Shown here one piece after another: positions 16,859-23,982 of a stretch of DNA of 64,000 bases (positions are counted from its first letter, which is position 1; every line of letters begins with the position of its first letter). The DNA is taken from positions 207,501 to 271,500 of the forward strand of contig NZ_CP061091.1 of the NCBI RefSeq assembly GCF_017654485.1. Reading direction: 5' to 3'. The notes beneath the pieces were generated by a model. That model worked only from the letters and a program-made list of their open reading frames with translations, made no database searches and had not been told where the DNA came from. The position numbers were made by a program, and so were the translations under genes. This stretch comes from Roseomonas marmotae (GTDB lineage Bacteria > Pseudomonadota > Alphaproteobacteria > Acetobacterales > Acetobacteraceae).

Positions 16859-17179
16859 ATGCGCGCCTGGCTCCCGGTTTTCGCCATGGCCATAATTCTG
16901 CAACTGGCCTGCCCGGCCCCGGCCCATGCGACCCATACCCAGGCCGGCTTCACCGCCACGATGACCACCGGCACCGGCATGATGAAGGGCTGTTACGCCG
17001 GGTGCCGGAACAGCTTCGGCGCTGCGGATGCGCCGGCACCCCTTGAGATCGGGCACCTGATGGTGGCCCCCAGGCTGCCCGCCGTTCCGATGGATCTGCC
17101 CGAGCCCTCCTCGCTGCTGCTGCTGGGCTCAGGGCTGCTGATCACCGGCCTGGCGCGGCGGCGGCCGGGTTCCGCCTAA
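16859..17179 (+). CDS. Small PEP-CTERM sorting-domain protein
   Basis: A 106-residue protein with an N-terminal signal peptide (AMAIILQLACPAPAHA) and a C-terminal PEP-CTERM tripartite tail: PEPSS, a hydrophobic helix (LLLLGSGLLITGLA) and an arginine cluster (RRR). Such proteins are sorted and cleaved by exosortase during export, often with exopolysaccharide production. The mature middle is only about 55 residues, threonine- and methionine-rich with two cysteines (GCYAGC). No exosortase gene is in the window. Its end overlaps the convergent siderophore reductase by four bases. Confidence 0.85.
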   Translation: MRAWLPVFAMAIILQLACPAPAHATHTQAGFTATMTTGTGMMKGCYAGCRNSFGAADAPAPLEIGHLMVAPRLPAVPMDLPEPSSLLLLGSGLLITGLARRRPGSA

Positions 17180-18006
17180 TCCTCGATCCGCTCATGCGCG
17201 CCCATGCTGCCGCGCTTCCAGTAGCCGGCGGCCTTGACCTGGGCCTTGTCCAGCCCGTGCCGCTCCAGCAGCAGGGCGCGCAAGGCCCGCGCCACGGCGG
17301 ATTCCGTGGCAACCCAGGCATGGCCTTCCCCCGCCGGCAGCCGCAATGCCTCCAGGGCGGCCAGCAGCGCATCGGGCGTGCCGGGCGCAGCGCCATCGCG
17401 ATGCAGCCAGGTGACGCTGACATCCGCCGCCGAGGGAAACGGCTGCTCCTCCGCCGCCGAGGGAAACGGCTGCTCCTCCGCCGCATCCGCCACCTCCGCC
17501 AGCACGATGGCGCGGGCGCCGGCGGGCAGCTCCCGTAGCCGGCGGGCGATGGCTGGCAGTGCCGTCTCGTCCCCCACCAGCAGATACCAGTCATATTCCG
17601 GCAGGACGAAGGAGCCGCGCGGGCCGCCGATGCCCAGGAACCGCCCCGGCGCCGCCTGGGCCGCCCAGGTCGAGGCCGGCCCCTCCCCATGCAGCACGAA
17701 ATCGATCTCCAGCTCGCTCCAGCTGAAGCGGCGCGGCGTGTAGTCGCGGCTGTCCGGGCGCTCGCCCTCGGGGAAGACGGGGCCGTTCGGGCCGGGGGTG
17801 GGCAGCACCGGGCGCTCCTGCCCCGGCGCGGGGAAGAAGACCTTCACATGGTCGTCGAAACCGGCGCTGGTGAAGCCCTCCAGTTCGGGCCCGCCCAGCG
17901 TGACGCGGCACAGATGCGGGGTGGGCCGCTCCACCCGCAGCACCTGCAGGAGGCGGAAGCGCAGGGGGTGGCGGATACGCGTGGGGATGCGGACGGTGAC
18001 ACTCAT
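17176..18006 (-). CDS. Siderophore-interacting FAD reductase (SIP family)
   Basis: A 276-residue flavin- and NAD(P)H-dependent ferric-siderophore reductase that frees iron in the cytoplasm. It has an N-terminal FAD-binding barrel with the SIP motif RDYTPRRFSW and an FGHASTWA-like segment (GPASTWAAQAAPG), then GGPRGSF and LVGDETALPAIARRL before the C-terminal pyridine-nucleotide domain, where AWVATES aligns with the family. An in-frame 27-base tandem duplication repeats EEQPFPSAA in the middle. It diverges from the iron ABC transporter across a Fur box, so it is probably iron-repressed. Confidence 0.93.
   Translation of the reverse strand: MSVTVRIPTRIRHPLRFRLLQVLRVERPTPHLCRVTLGGPELEGFTSAGFDDHVKVFFPAPGQERPVLPTPGPNGPVFPEGERPDSRDYTPRRFSWSELEIDFVLHGEGPASTWAAQAAPGRFLGIGGPRGSFVLPEYDWYLLVGDETALPAIARRLRELPAGARAIVLAEVADAAEEQPFPSAAEEQPFPSAADVSVTWLHRDGAAPGTPDALLAALEALRLPAGEGHAWVATESAVARALRALLLERHGLDKAQVKAAGYWKRGSMGAHERIED
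17423..17476. repeat. Perfect 27-base tandem duplication inside the reductase gene
   Basis: Two identical 27-base copies (17423-17449 and 17450-17476), followed by the first 8 bases of a third, duplicate nine residues in frame. The identity of the copies implies a recent slippage event. The insertion lies in a loop between strands of the reductase domain. Confidence 0.95.
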
Positions 18007-18056
18007 GCCGGATTCTCCATCCGGACCGGCCAGCAGGCCAGAGCCGGGCAGCGTTT

Positions 18057-18075
18057 GATATTGCAAATCGTTCTC
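18057..18075. promoter_or_regulatory. Fur box between the reductase and the iron ABC operon
   Basis: GATATTGCAAATCGTTCTC matches 14 of 19 positions of the classic Fur consensus GATAATGATAATCATTATC. It lies 51 bases upstream of the leftward reductase start and 56 bases upstream of the rightward binding-protein start, so one site could repress both arms when iron is plentiful. Confidence 0.7.
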
Positions 18076-18130
18076 ATAAGGTCTAGCCCGCCATCCGGTT
18101 GGCCCCTGCCTTCTTCCGGAGATCCGCACG

Positions 18131-19264
18131 ATGCTTCGCCGCGTCCTGGCCACTGCCGTCTGTGGCCTTGCCCTGCTTGCCACCTCGCTGCCGGCCGCCC
18201 GGGCGGGCAGCGTCACCGACCTCGCCGGCCGGCAGGTGGACATACCGGCCAAGGTCGAGCGCATCATCCTCGGCGAGAGCCGGCTGCTCCCCGTGCTGGC
18301 CATTCTGGAGAAGGGCGACCCGACCGCGCGCCTCGTCGGCATGCAGGACGACCTGCGGCAGCTCGACCCGCAGACCTATGCCCAGTTCAAGACCGTCGCG
18401 CCGAAGCTGGACAGCATCCCCCGCCTGGGACGCAGCGCCGCCGAGACCTTCTCGGTCGAGCGCGCCATCGGCACCGTGCCGGATCTCGCCATCTTCGGCG
18501 TCTCCGGCCATGGCCCGGGCAGCCAGTCCCGCCAGGTGATCGACGCGCTGGAGGCGGCGGGCACCAAGATCGTCTTCATCGACTTCCGCACCGACCCGCT
18601 GGCCAATACCCCCCGCTCCATGCTGGTGCTGGGCGAGGCCCTGGGCCGGCAGGCGGAGGCGCGGGCCTTCGTCGAGGAGTGGGAGAAGCAGCTGAAGCTG
18701 GTGACGGACCGGCTGGCCGAGGCCAGGCCGGAGAAGCCGCGCGTCTTCCTGGAGAGCCGCGTCGGCTTCTCCGAGGATTGCTGCGACACCATGGCACGCA
18801 CGATGATGGCGCATTTCCTGGATGCGGCGGGGGCCGAGAACCTGGGCGCCGCGCTGTTGCCCGGCGCCACCGGCAAGGTCTCGCTGGAGAAGCTGCTGAC
18901 CGACCAGCCGCAATACTGGGTGGGCACCGCCGTCGGCCGCCCGGGCGCGGCGCAGGAACCCGGCCATCCCCGCATCGCCCTCGGCAATGGCGCGACGGCC
19001 GAGGAGGCGCGCGCCACCCTGGCCGCCGCCCTGGCCCGGCCGGGCGTGAAGGAGCTGGAGGCGGTGCGGCAGGGCCGCGCCATGGCCATCTGGCACAACT
19101 TCTACAACTCGCCCTTCAATGTCGTGGCCGTGCAGGCCCTGGCGAAGTGGCTGCACCCCGATCTCTTCGCCGACCTCGACCCCGAGGCGACGATGAAGAT
19201 GCTCTATGAGCGCTTCCAGCCCGTGCCGCTGACCGGCCTCTACTGGGTGGAAGCCGGGCGGTGA
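18131..19264 (+). CDS. Iron-siderophore ABC transporter substrate-binding protein
   Basis: A 377-residue periplasmic binding protein with a signal peptide (LATAVCGLALLATSLPAARA), then VTDLAGRQVDIPAKVERIILG, the usual opening of class III (FecB/FhuD-type) receptors. Two lobes are joined by a long helix. It begins a three-gene operon in which each gene overlaps the next by four bases, encoding receptor, FecCD permease and ATPase. The Fur box upstream indicates iron-starvation control. The siderophore is unknown. Confidence 0.9.
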   Translation: MLRRVLATAVCGLALLATSLPAARAGSVTDLAGRQVDIPAKVERIILGESRLLPVLAILEKGDPTARLVGMQDDLRQLDPQTYAQFKTVAPKLDSIPRLGRSAAETFSVERAIGTVPDLAIFGVSGHGPGSQSRQVIDALEAAGTKIVFIDFRTDPLANTPRSMLVLGEALGRQAEARAFVEEWEKQLKLVTDRLAEARPEKPRVFLESRVGFSEDCCDTMARTMMAHFLDAAGAENLGAALLPGATGKVSLEKLLTDQPQYWVGTAVGRPGAAQEPGHPRIALGNGATAEEARATLAAALARPGVKELEAVRQGRAMAIWHNFYNSPFNVVAVQALAKWLHPDLFADLDPEATMKMLYERFQPVPLTGLYWVEAGR

Positions 19265-20334
19265 GCGGACACAGCATCGCGGCCGAGGCCCCTGCCCCAG
19301 AGAGCCTCGCCAGCGGCTATGCCGGCTTCGTCCGCCGGCGCGTCATCCTGCTGGCGCTGCTGGCCCTGGCGCTGGTGGCCGCGCTGCTGGCCGATATCGC
19401 CACCGGCCCGGCGCAGTTGACGCTGTCCACGGTGATCTCCGGCATCATCGACCCGGAGAGCCTGCCCCGGCCGATCCAGGTGATCCTGTGGAATGTGCGC
19501 CTGCCCTACGCCATCATGGCGGTGCTGGTGGGCGCGGCGCTCGGCCTCTCGGGCGCCGAGATGCAGACGGTGCTGAACAACCCGCTGGCCAGCCCCTTCA
19601 CGCTGGGCGTCTCGGCCGCGGCCACGCTTGGCGCCTCGCTGGTGATCGTGACGGGCCTCGCGCCCTTCGGCGTGCCGCAGCATTTCGCGGTGCCCGTGGG
19701 CGCCTTCGCCTTCGCCGCCGGCGCCGCCGTGCTGGTGCAGGCCCTGGCGCGGATGCGCGGCACGGGCGTGGATACGGTGGTGCTCTTCGGCATCGCCCTG
19801 GTCTTCGCGCTGAATGCCGCCGTGGCGCTGCTGCAGTTCGTCGCCGATGCCGAGACGCTGCAGCAGATCGTCTTCTGGGGCATGGGCAGCCTGGCCCGCG
19901 CCACCTGGGCAAAGATCGCCGTGGTGGCCGCCGTGCTGGCGCTCTGCCTGCCCTTCTCGATGCTGAACGTCTGGAAGATGACGGCGCTGCGGGCGGGCGA
20001 GGCGCAGGCCGAATCGCTGGGCATCGACACCGCGCGCCTGCGGCTGGTGGTGATGCTGCGGGCCAGCCTGCTGGCCTCGGCGGCGGTCGCCTTCGTCGGC
20101 ACCATCGGCTTCGTGGGGCTGGTCGGCCCGCATATGGCGCGGCTGCTGCTGGGCGAGGACCATCGCTTCTTCCTGCCCGGCGCCGCCCTGGCGGGCGCCC
20201 TGGTGCTGTCGCTGGCCTCCATCGCCTCCAAGCTGCTGGTGCCCGGACTGATCATCCCGGTGGGCATCGTCACCTCCCTGGTGGGCGTGCCGCTCTTCCT
20301 GGCGCTGCTCTTCGGCCGGGGACGCGGGCAATGA
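19261..20334 (+). CDS. FecCD-family iron ABC transporter permease
   Basis: A 357-residue permease with about ten membrane segments. FecCD hallmarks are NVRLPYAIMAVLVGAALGLSG, the PLASPFTLGVSAAATLGAS motif and the cytoplasmic loop FVGTIGFVGLVGPHMARLL near the C-terminus that contacts the ATPase. Only one permease gene is present, so it should act as a homodimer. It starts with GTG overlapping the stop of the binding protein. Confidence 0.94.
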   Translation: MSGHSIAAEAPAPESLASGYAGFVRRRVILLALLALALVAALLADIATGPAQLTLSTVISGIIDPESLPRPIQVILWNVRLPYAIMAVLVGAALGLSGAEMQTVLNNPLASPFTLGVSAAATLGASLVIVTGLAPFGVPQHFAVPVGAFAFAAGAAVLVQALARMRGTGVDTVVLFGIALVFALNAAVALLQFVADAETLQQIVFWGMGSLARATWAKIAVVAAVLALCLPFSMLNVWKMTALRAGEAQAESLGIDTARLRLVVMLRASLLASAAVAFVGTIGFVGLVGPHMARLLLGEDHRFFLPGAALAGALVLSLASIASKLLVPGLIIPVGIVTSLVGVPLFLALLFGRGRGQ

Positions 20335-21128
20335 GCGCCGCCATGCCCGGCCTGCTGCTGCGCGGCGTCACCGCCGGCTATCGCAACCGTCGCGTCATCG
20401 AAGATTTCAGCCTGCCGCCGCTGCCGCCGGGCACGCTGCTGGGGCTGCTGGGGCAGAATGCCGCCGGCAAGTCCACGCTGCTGCGCGGCATCGCCGGGTT
20501 GGGCCGCGCCCAGGGCGAGATCCTGCTGGACGGCACCTCCCTCCCCGGCCTTTCCGCCGCCCGCCGCGCGGCGCTGGTGGGCTACCTTCCGCAGAGCCTG
20601 CCGCCCTCCAGCCCGCTGGTGGCCTATGAGGCCGTGCTCTCCGCCTGCCGCGCCGTGCGGGGCGACCTGAGCCACCGCCAGGCCGAGGCCGCTATCGCCC
20701 GCGCCTTCGAGACGCTGGGCATCACCCATCTGGCGCTGCGGCGGATGAACGAGCTTTCCGGCGGCCAGCGGCAGATGGTGGGGCTGGCGCAGGTGATGGT
20801 GCGGGAACCACGCCTGCTGCTGCTGGACGAGCCCACCAGCGCGCTGGACCTGCGCTGGCAGCTTTCGGTGGTGCAGGCTGTGCGGGACGCCGTGCGCGCG
20901 AGCGGCGCGATCGGCATCGTCGCCATCCATGACATCAACCTGGCGATCCGCGCCTGCGACCAGGTTGCGGTGCTGGCCAAGGGCCGGCTGCTGGCCGTGG
21001 GCGCGCCGGCCGAGGTGGTGACGCCCGAGGTGCTGGCGGAATCCTTCGGCGTCGCCAGCCGCGTGGAATCCTGCAGCCAGGGCGTGCCCGTGGTGCTGGT
21101 GGACCGCGCCCTGCCCCTGCCGCACTGA
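20331..21128 (+). CDS. Iron-siderophore ABC transporter ATPase (FecE-like)
   Basis: A 265-residue ATPase with Walker A GQNAAGKSTLLR, Q-loop GYLPQSL, signature LSGGQRQMVGLAQ, Walker B LLLLDEPTSALD and the switch histidine in AIHDINLA. It drives uptake through the FecCD permease. The ATG overlaps the permease stop (ATGA). A strong hairpin terminator follows. Confidence 0.95.
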   Translation: MSAAMPGLLLRGVTAGYRNRRVIEDFSLPPLPPGTLLGLLGQNAAGKSTLLRGIAGLGRAQGEILLDGTSLPGLSAARRAALVGYLPQSLPPSSPLVAYEAVLSACRAVRGDLSHRQAEAAIARAFETLGITHLALRRMNELSGGQRQMVGLAQVMVREPRLLLLDEPTSALDLRWQLSVVQAVRDAVRASGAIGIVAIHDINLAIRACDQVAVLAKGRLLAVGAPAEVVTPEVLAESFGVASRVESCSQGVPVVLVDRALPLPH

Positions 21129-21137
21129 CGCCCCGGC

Positions 21138-21165
21138 GGGCGCCGGCATTCCTGGGCCGGCGCCC
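21138..21165. terminator. Hairpin after the iron ABC operon
   Basis: Arms GGGCGCCGGC and GCCGGCGCCC form a perfect 10-base stem with an 8-base loop just after the ATPase stop and before the convergent stress gene. No T-run is present, so it may work as a stem barrier for both directions. Confidence 0.6.
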
Positions 21166-21198
21166 GCGCGCCTCATGCGACTGGTGACGCGCGCCGGG

Positions 21199-22266
21199 TC
21201 AGACCTTGCCGGCGGTGCCCGACGTGTCCGTGGTGCCGGTTGTGCCCGGCGTCCCGGTGCCCTTCGTGCCGCGGGTATCCTCCACCTCCACATCCTGGCG
21301 CCGCACGGTCTCCTTCACCGTCTCGGTATGCTCGGTCGCTCCCTTGTTGATGGCGACCTCGCCGACCACCCGGGCCTCCTTCGAGACCACGGGCTCCTCG
21401 CGGTGCTCTACCGCCTCGATGGTCTGCTCGCGGAAGGCATTGTCAGCATCGCTCAGCGGGCGGTCCACGGTGCGGCGCTCCACCTCCACATATTCCTCAC
21501 GCAGCGAGACCTGCTCGGTGACCGGTGTCTCGATGACATAGGAGCGGACCCGGATGCGGCCATGCTCGGTATCGCGCTTGCCGACGCGCAGCTTCTCCTC
21601 GACGATGGGGATGACGCCTTCCTCGCCGACACGGGCCTCGCCCGCGCCGACCGTACCGGCGGCGCGAAGGCCGCTGGTCTCCATCCCCGCCGATACGCCG
21701 CCAGGGGCAGAGCCTGCGGCCGTGCCGCCGCCCGCCGTCACCCCGGCACTGGTGCCGGGGCCGCTCTCCGCGCGCGCGCCGGCACCCGTGCCCAGGCCAG
21801 CATCCGCCCCGATGCCGGTGCCCATGGCCGCCCCGGTGCGGAGGTCACCGCCCATGCGCCCGCCGGTATCCGTGGCTGTGCCGGCCCCGGCCGCCGGCTG
21901 ATAGCCCTGCCAGCCGCTGTCGCGCCATTCCTGCTCCCGTGCATCGAGATCGACGGCGCCATGTGCCTCGAAGACATCCATGGCATGGGCGACCTGATTC
22001 TCGTCGAGTTCCACGGCCAGCAGATAGCCGCCGCGGCGGATGCCTTCGGAAAAGACGTAACGATCCTCCTCCGGCAGGAAGAGGTTCTTCAGCGAGGCCC
22101 AGAAGCCCTCATTCTCGCCTGCACCCGGGGCCAGGGTGCCCGTGATGCTCTCGCCGCCTTGCAGCGTGATCCGGCTGGGCTCCACCCCGTCCTGGGCGAC
22201 GAGATGGTCGATGACCGCTTCCGCGGCCTCTCGCGTATCGAAAAGGCCAGTAATGGTTCGCGTCAT
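21199..22266 (-). CDS. Stress protein with YflT-like N-domain and DUF2382 (YsnF) C-domain
   Basis: A 355-residue protein. Residues 1-115 resemble the heat-induced YflT/GS17M stress domain (TRTITGLFDTREAAEAVIDHL, then RRGGYLLAVELDE). A Gly/Ala/Thr-rich linker (about 125-205) leads to a DUF2382/YsnF domain (about 213-325) with EEKLRVGKRDTEHGRIRVRS and LREEYVEVERR, and a low-complexity Gly/Thr tail. Bacillus relatives belong to the general stress regulon. It lies five bases after the second DUF2382 gene and probably shares its sigma-EcfG promoter. Confidence 0.85.
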   Translation of the reverse strand: MTRTITGLFDTREAAEAVIDHLVAQDGVEPSRITLQGGESITGTLAPGAGENEGFWASLKNLFLPEEDRYVFSEGIRRGGYLLAVELDENQVAHAMDVFEAHGAVDLDAREQEWRDSGWQGYQPAAGAGTATDTGGRMGGDLRTGAAMGTGIGADAGLGTGAGARAESGPGTSAGVTAGGGTAAGSAPGGVSAGMETSGLRAAGTVGAGEARVGEEGVIPIVEEKLRVGKRDTEHGRIRVRSYVIETPVTEQVSLREEYVEVERRTVDRPLSDADNAFREQTIEAVEHREEPVVSKEARVVGEVAINKGATEHTETVKETVRRQDVEVEDTRGTKGTGTPGTTGTTDTSGTAGKV

Positions 22267-22271
22267 CTTAC

Positions 22272-22709
22272 TTATTCCTCAGAATGCGGAGTTGATTCCG
22301 GTGAGTCCTGATGTGCAGAACTGTCCGGCCCGTCGGATATCAGCCTCTCAACAACCGAATTCTGAACGCGCCGTTCCACCACCTGCTCGACGTTTTCTTC
22401 ATTTTCATGAAAACGCAGGTGAATTTCTTCTTTGAGGAAAAGTTTCTTTACTACAACAAGAACTTCCTCGACGACCGGGATGATCACTACGCCATCCTCT
22501 TCCCGCGTCACGGGAAGCTGGTCGACCTCCTGCCCCACGGGGACACGCGTCACCTCGGCGCTGCGGCTGCGGAGGGTCTCCCGCACCACCTCCTCCACCG
22601 TCTCCGTCCGCACGGAGACGCGGACGCGGCCCGATTCCCGGAGCCGCTTCCCGACATGGATCTTCTCCTCGCTGAGCGGGAGCACGGTCCCGGGCCGTTC
22701 TGCCGGCAT
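22272..22709 (-). CDS. Stand-alone DUF2382 (YsnF) stress protein
   Basis: A 145-residue protein composed almost entirely of one DUF2382 domain: LSEEKIHVGKRLRESGRVRV near the start and VVKKLFLKEEIHLRF in the middle, ending in an acidic serine-rich tail. There is an excellent ribosome-binding site (GGAGGTGAGG). A sigma-EcfG-type promoter lies 31 bases upstream of the start, suggesting membership in the alphaproteobacterial general stress response. The biochemical role is unknown. Confidence 0.82.
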   Translation of the reverse strand: MPAERPGTVLPLSEEKIHVGKRLRESGRVRVSVRTETVEEVVRETLRSRSAEVTRVPVGQEVDQLPVTREEDGVVIIPVVEEVLVVVKKLFLKEEIHLRFHENEENVEQVVERRVQNSVVERLISDGPDSSAHQDSPESTPHSEE

Positions 22710-22739
22710 GACGCCTCACCTCCCGCGCTGAACCCTGTC

Positions 22740-22765
22740 AACGCGCGGGCCCTGCCGCTGGTTCC
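22740..22765 (-). promoter_or_regulatory. Sigma-EcfG-type promoter for the DUF2382 genes
   Basis: On the minus strand GGAACC (22765-22760) is followed after exactly 16 bases by CGTT (22743-22740), matching the GGAAC-N16/17-CGTT pattern of general-stress sigma factors in Alphaproteobacteria. It lies 31 bases upstream of the 22709 start and in front of genes of stress type. Confidence 0.72.
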
Positions 22766-22815
22766 GGCGGGCATGGTGGCGATATCCCCGCCCCGCCTGC
22801 CCCGCTCCGCGCGTC

Positions 22816-23370
22816 TCAGCGCGGCGTGGAATCCTTGATGTAGGAGCGGATGCGGCCATCGCCGATGCTCTCGTCGCGCCGCCCGCCGCGCGCCGCCGCC
22901 TCAGGATTCGCCGCCATGCCGCCCGGGGCGGCGCCGGTGGACGGCCCGCCAGCCACATTGCCGATGCCCATCCCCGTGGCCACGCCGATCCCGGCGACCG
23001 GGGCCTGGGTTGGCGGCTGGTAGCCCCTCCAGCCCTCAGCCCGCCATTGTGCCTGCCGGGCGTCGAAATCGATCGCGCCATGGGTCTCGAAGACGAGCAT
23101 CACATGCGGGATCTTGTCCTCCGGCAATTCGACGGAAACGACATAGCCGCCGCGGCGGATGGCCTCCGAATAGGCATGCCGGTCCTGGTCCGGCACGAAG
23201 AGGTGCAGGAGTGAGATCCAGATTCCCTGATGCTCGAAGCCGTCATCCGCCTTGGCCCGGCCGTGCAGCACGACCCGGCTTCGGTCGACCTCGTCATGGC
23301 TGATCAGGTGGTGGATGACCGATTCGGCGGCCCCGCGCGTGTCGAAGAGGCCGGTGACGGTACGGATCAT
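22816..23370 (-). CDS. YflT-like stress protein lacking the DUF2382 domain
   Basis: A 184-residue paralogue of the N-terminal half of the 21199-22266 protein: IRTVTGLFDTRGAAESVIHHL, RRGGYVVSVELPEDKIPHVMLVFETHG-like pattern and the WRGYQP boundary. The Gly/Ala linker follows, but the chain ends at GDGRIRSYIKDSTPR, which corresponds to the first strand of the DUF2382 domain. It therefore looks like a truncated copy, or a naturally short form, of the fused protein. It is first in a leftward cluster of three related genes. Confidence 0.8.
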   Translation of the reverse strand: MIRTVTGLFDTRGAAESVIHHLISHDEVDRSRVVLHGRAKADDGFEHQGIWISLLHLFVPDQDRHAYSEAIRRGGYVVSVELPEDKIPHVMLVFETHGAIDFDARQAQWRAEGWRGYQPPTQAPVAGIGVATGMGIGNVAGGPSTGAAPGGMAANPEAAARGGRRDESIGDGRIRSYIKDSTPR

Positions 23371-23434
23371 GGCGATGCTCCCTCAGCCCACAGGGCCCTC
23401 GCCCCGCGGCGGCGTGCTGGATGTTCCCTGCCAA

Positions 23435-23460
23435 GGAAACCTCTTCCCAGCGTGGTCGTT
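23435..23460 (+). promoter_or_regulatory. Weaker sigma-EcfG-like promoter toward DUF3830 gene
   Basis: GGAAAC (23435-23440) and CGTT (23457-23460) are separated by 16 bases, one mismatch from the general-stress promoter pattern, and lie 78 bases upstream of the TTG start at 23539. Chance occurrence cannot be excluded. Confidence 0.35.
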
Positions 23461-23538
23461 GCAGAGGGCCCGCGTGACGCTGGCCGGCCGCCGGCACGGC
23501 GGCTAGAGAAGAGGCTTCTTCCGCACAGGAGACCAGCC

Positions 23539-23961
23539 TTGGCCGACATCCGCATCGACATCGGCGGCGAGATCTTTTCCGCGCGTTTCGAGGAGGAGGC
23601 CGCGCCGAAGACCGTGGCGCGCTTCCGCACCATGCTGCCCTATCGCGACCGCATCATCCATGTGCGCTGGAGCGGCGAGGCCTGCTGGATTCCGATGGGC
23701 GAGCGCGACCTGGGCGTGGGCTTCGAGAACGCCACCAGCTACCCGGCGCCGGGTCAGGTGATCGTCCATCCCGGCCATGTCTCCAACATGAGCGAGACGG
23801 AGATCCTGGTGGCCTATGGCCCCTGCTGCTTCGCCAGCAAGGCCGGCCAGCTGGCCGGCAACCACTTCCTGACCATCACCGGAGACCTGGACCGGCTGGC
23901 CAGTATCTGCCGCAGCGTGCTGTGGGACGGCGCCAAGGACATCACCTTCAGCGCCGGCTGA
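23539..23961 (+). CDS. DUF3830 (cyclophilin-like fold) protein
   Basis: A 140-residue protein starting at a TTG with AGGAG upstream. It opens ADIRIDIGGEIFSARFEEEAAPKT, typical of DUF3830 proteins, which have a cyclophilin-like beta-barrel fold. Motifs include HVRWSGEACWIPMG and PAPGQVIVHPG. The family's role is not established, though members often lie near amidohydrolases or transporters. It is convergent with the NCS2 permease, 21 bases away. Confidence 0.75.
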   Translation: MADIRIDIGGEIFSARFEEEAAPKTVARFRTMLPYRDRIIHVRWSGEACWIPMGERDLGVGFENATSYPAPGQVIVHPGHVSNMSETEILVAYGPCCFASKAGQLAGNHFLTITGDLDRLASICRSVLWDGAKDITFSAG

Positions 23962-23982
23962 TGCCGCGGGGGCGGGGCGGCC

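Noticed and set aside
17142-17911. Alternative leftward frames within the siderophore reductase
   Set aside because: Arginine- and proline-rich shadow frames; the reductase frame alone has family motifs.
22311-22838. Rightward open frame opposite the DUF2382 genes
   Set aside because: It is antisense to a gene with a strong ribosome-binding site and stress promoter; no similarity was seen.
23230-23538. Extension of the DUF3830 protein upstream
   Set aside because: It overlaps the divergent stress gene and lacks similarity; the TTG at 23539 has AGGAG and the family's first residues.
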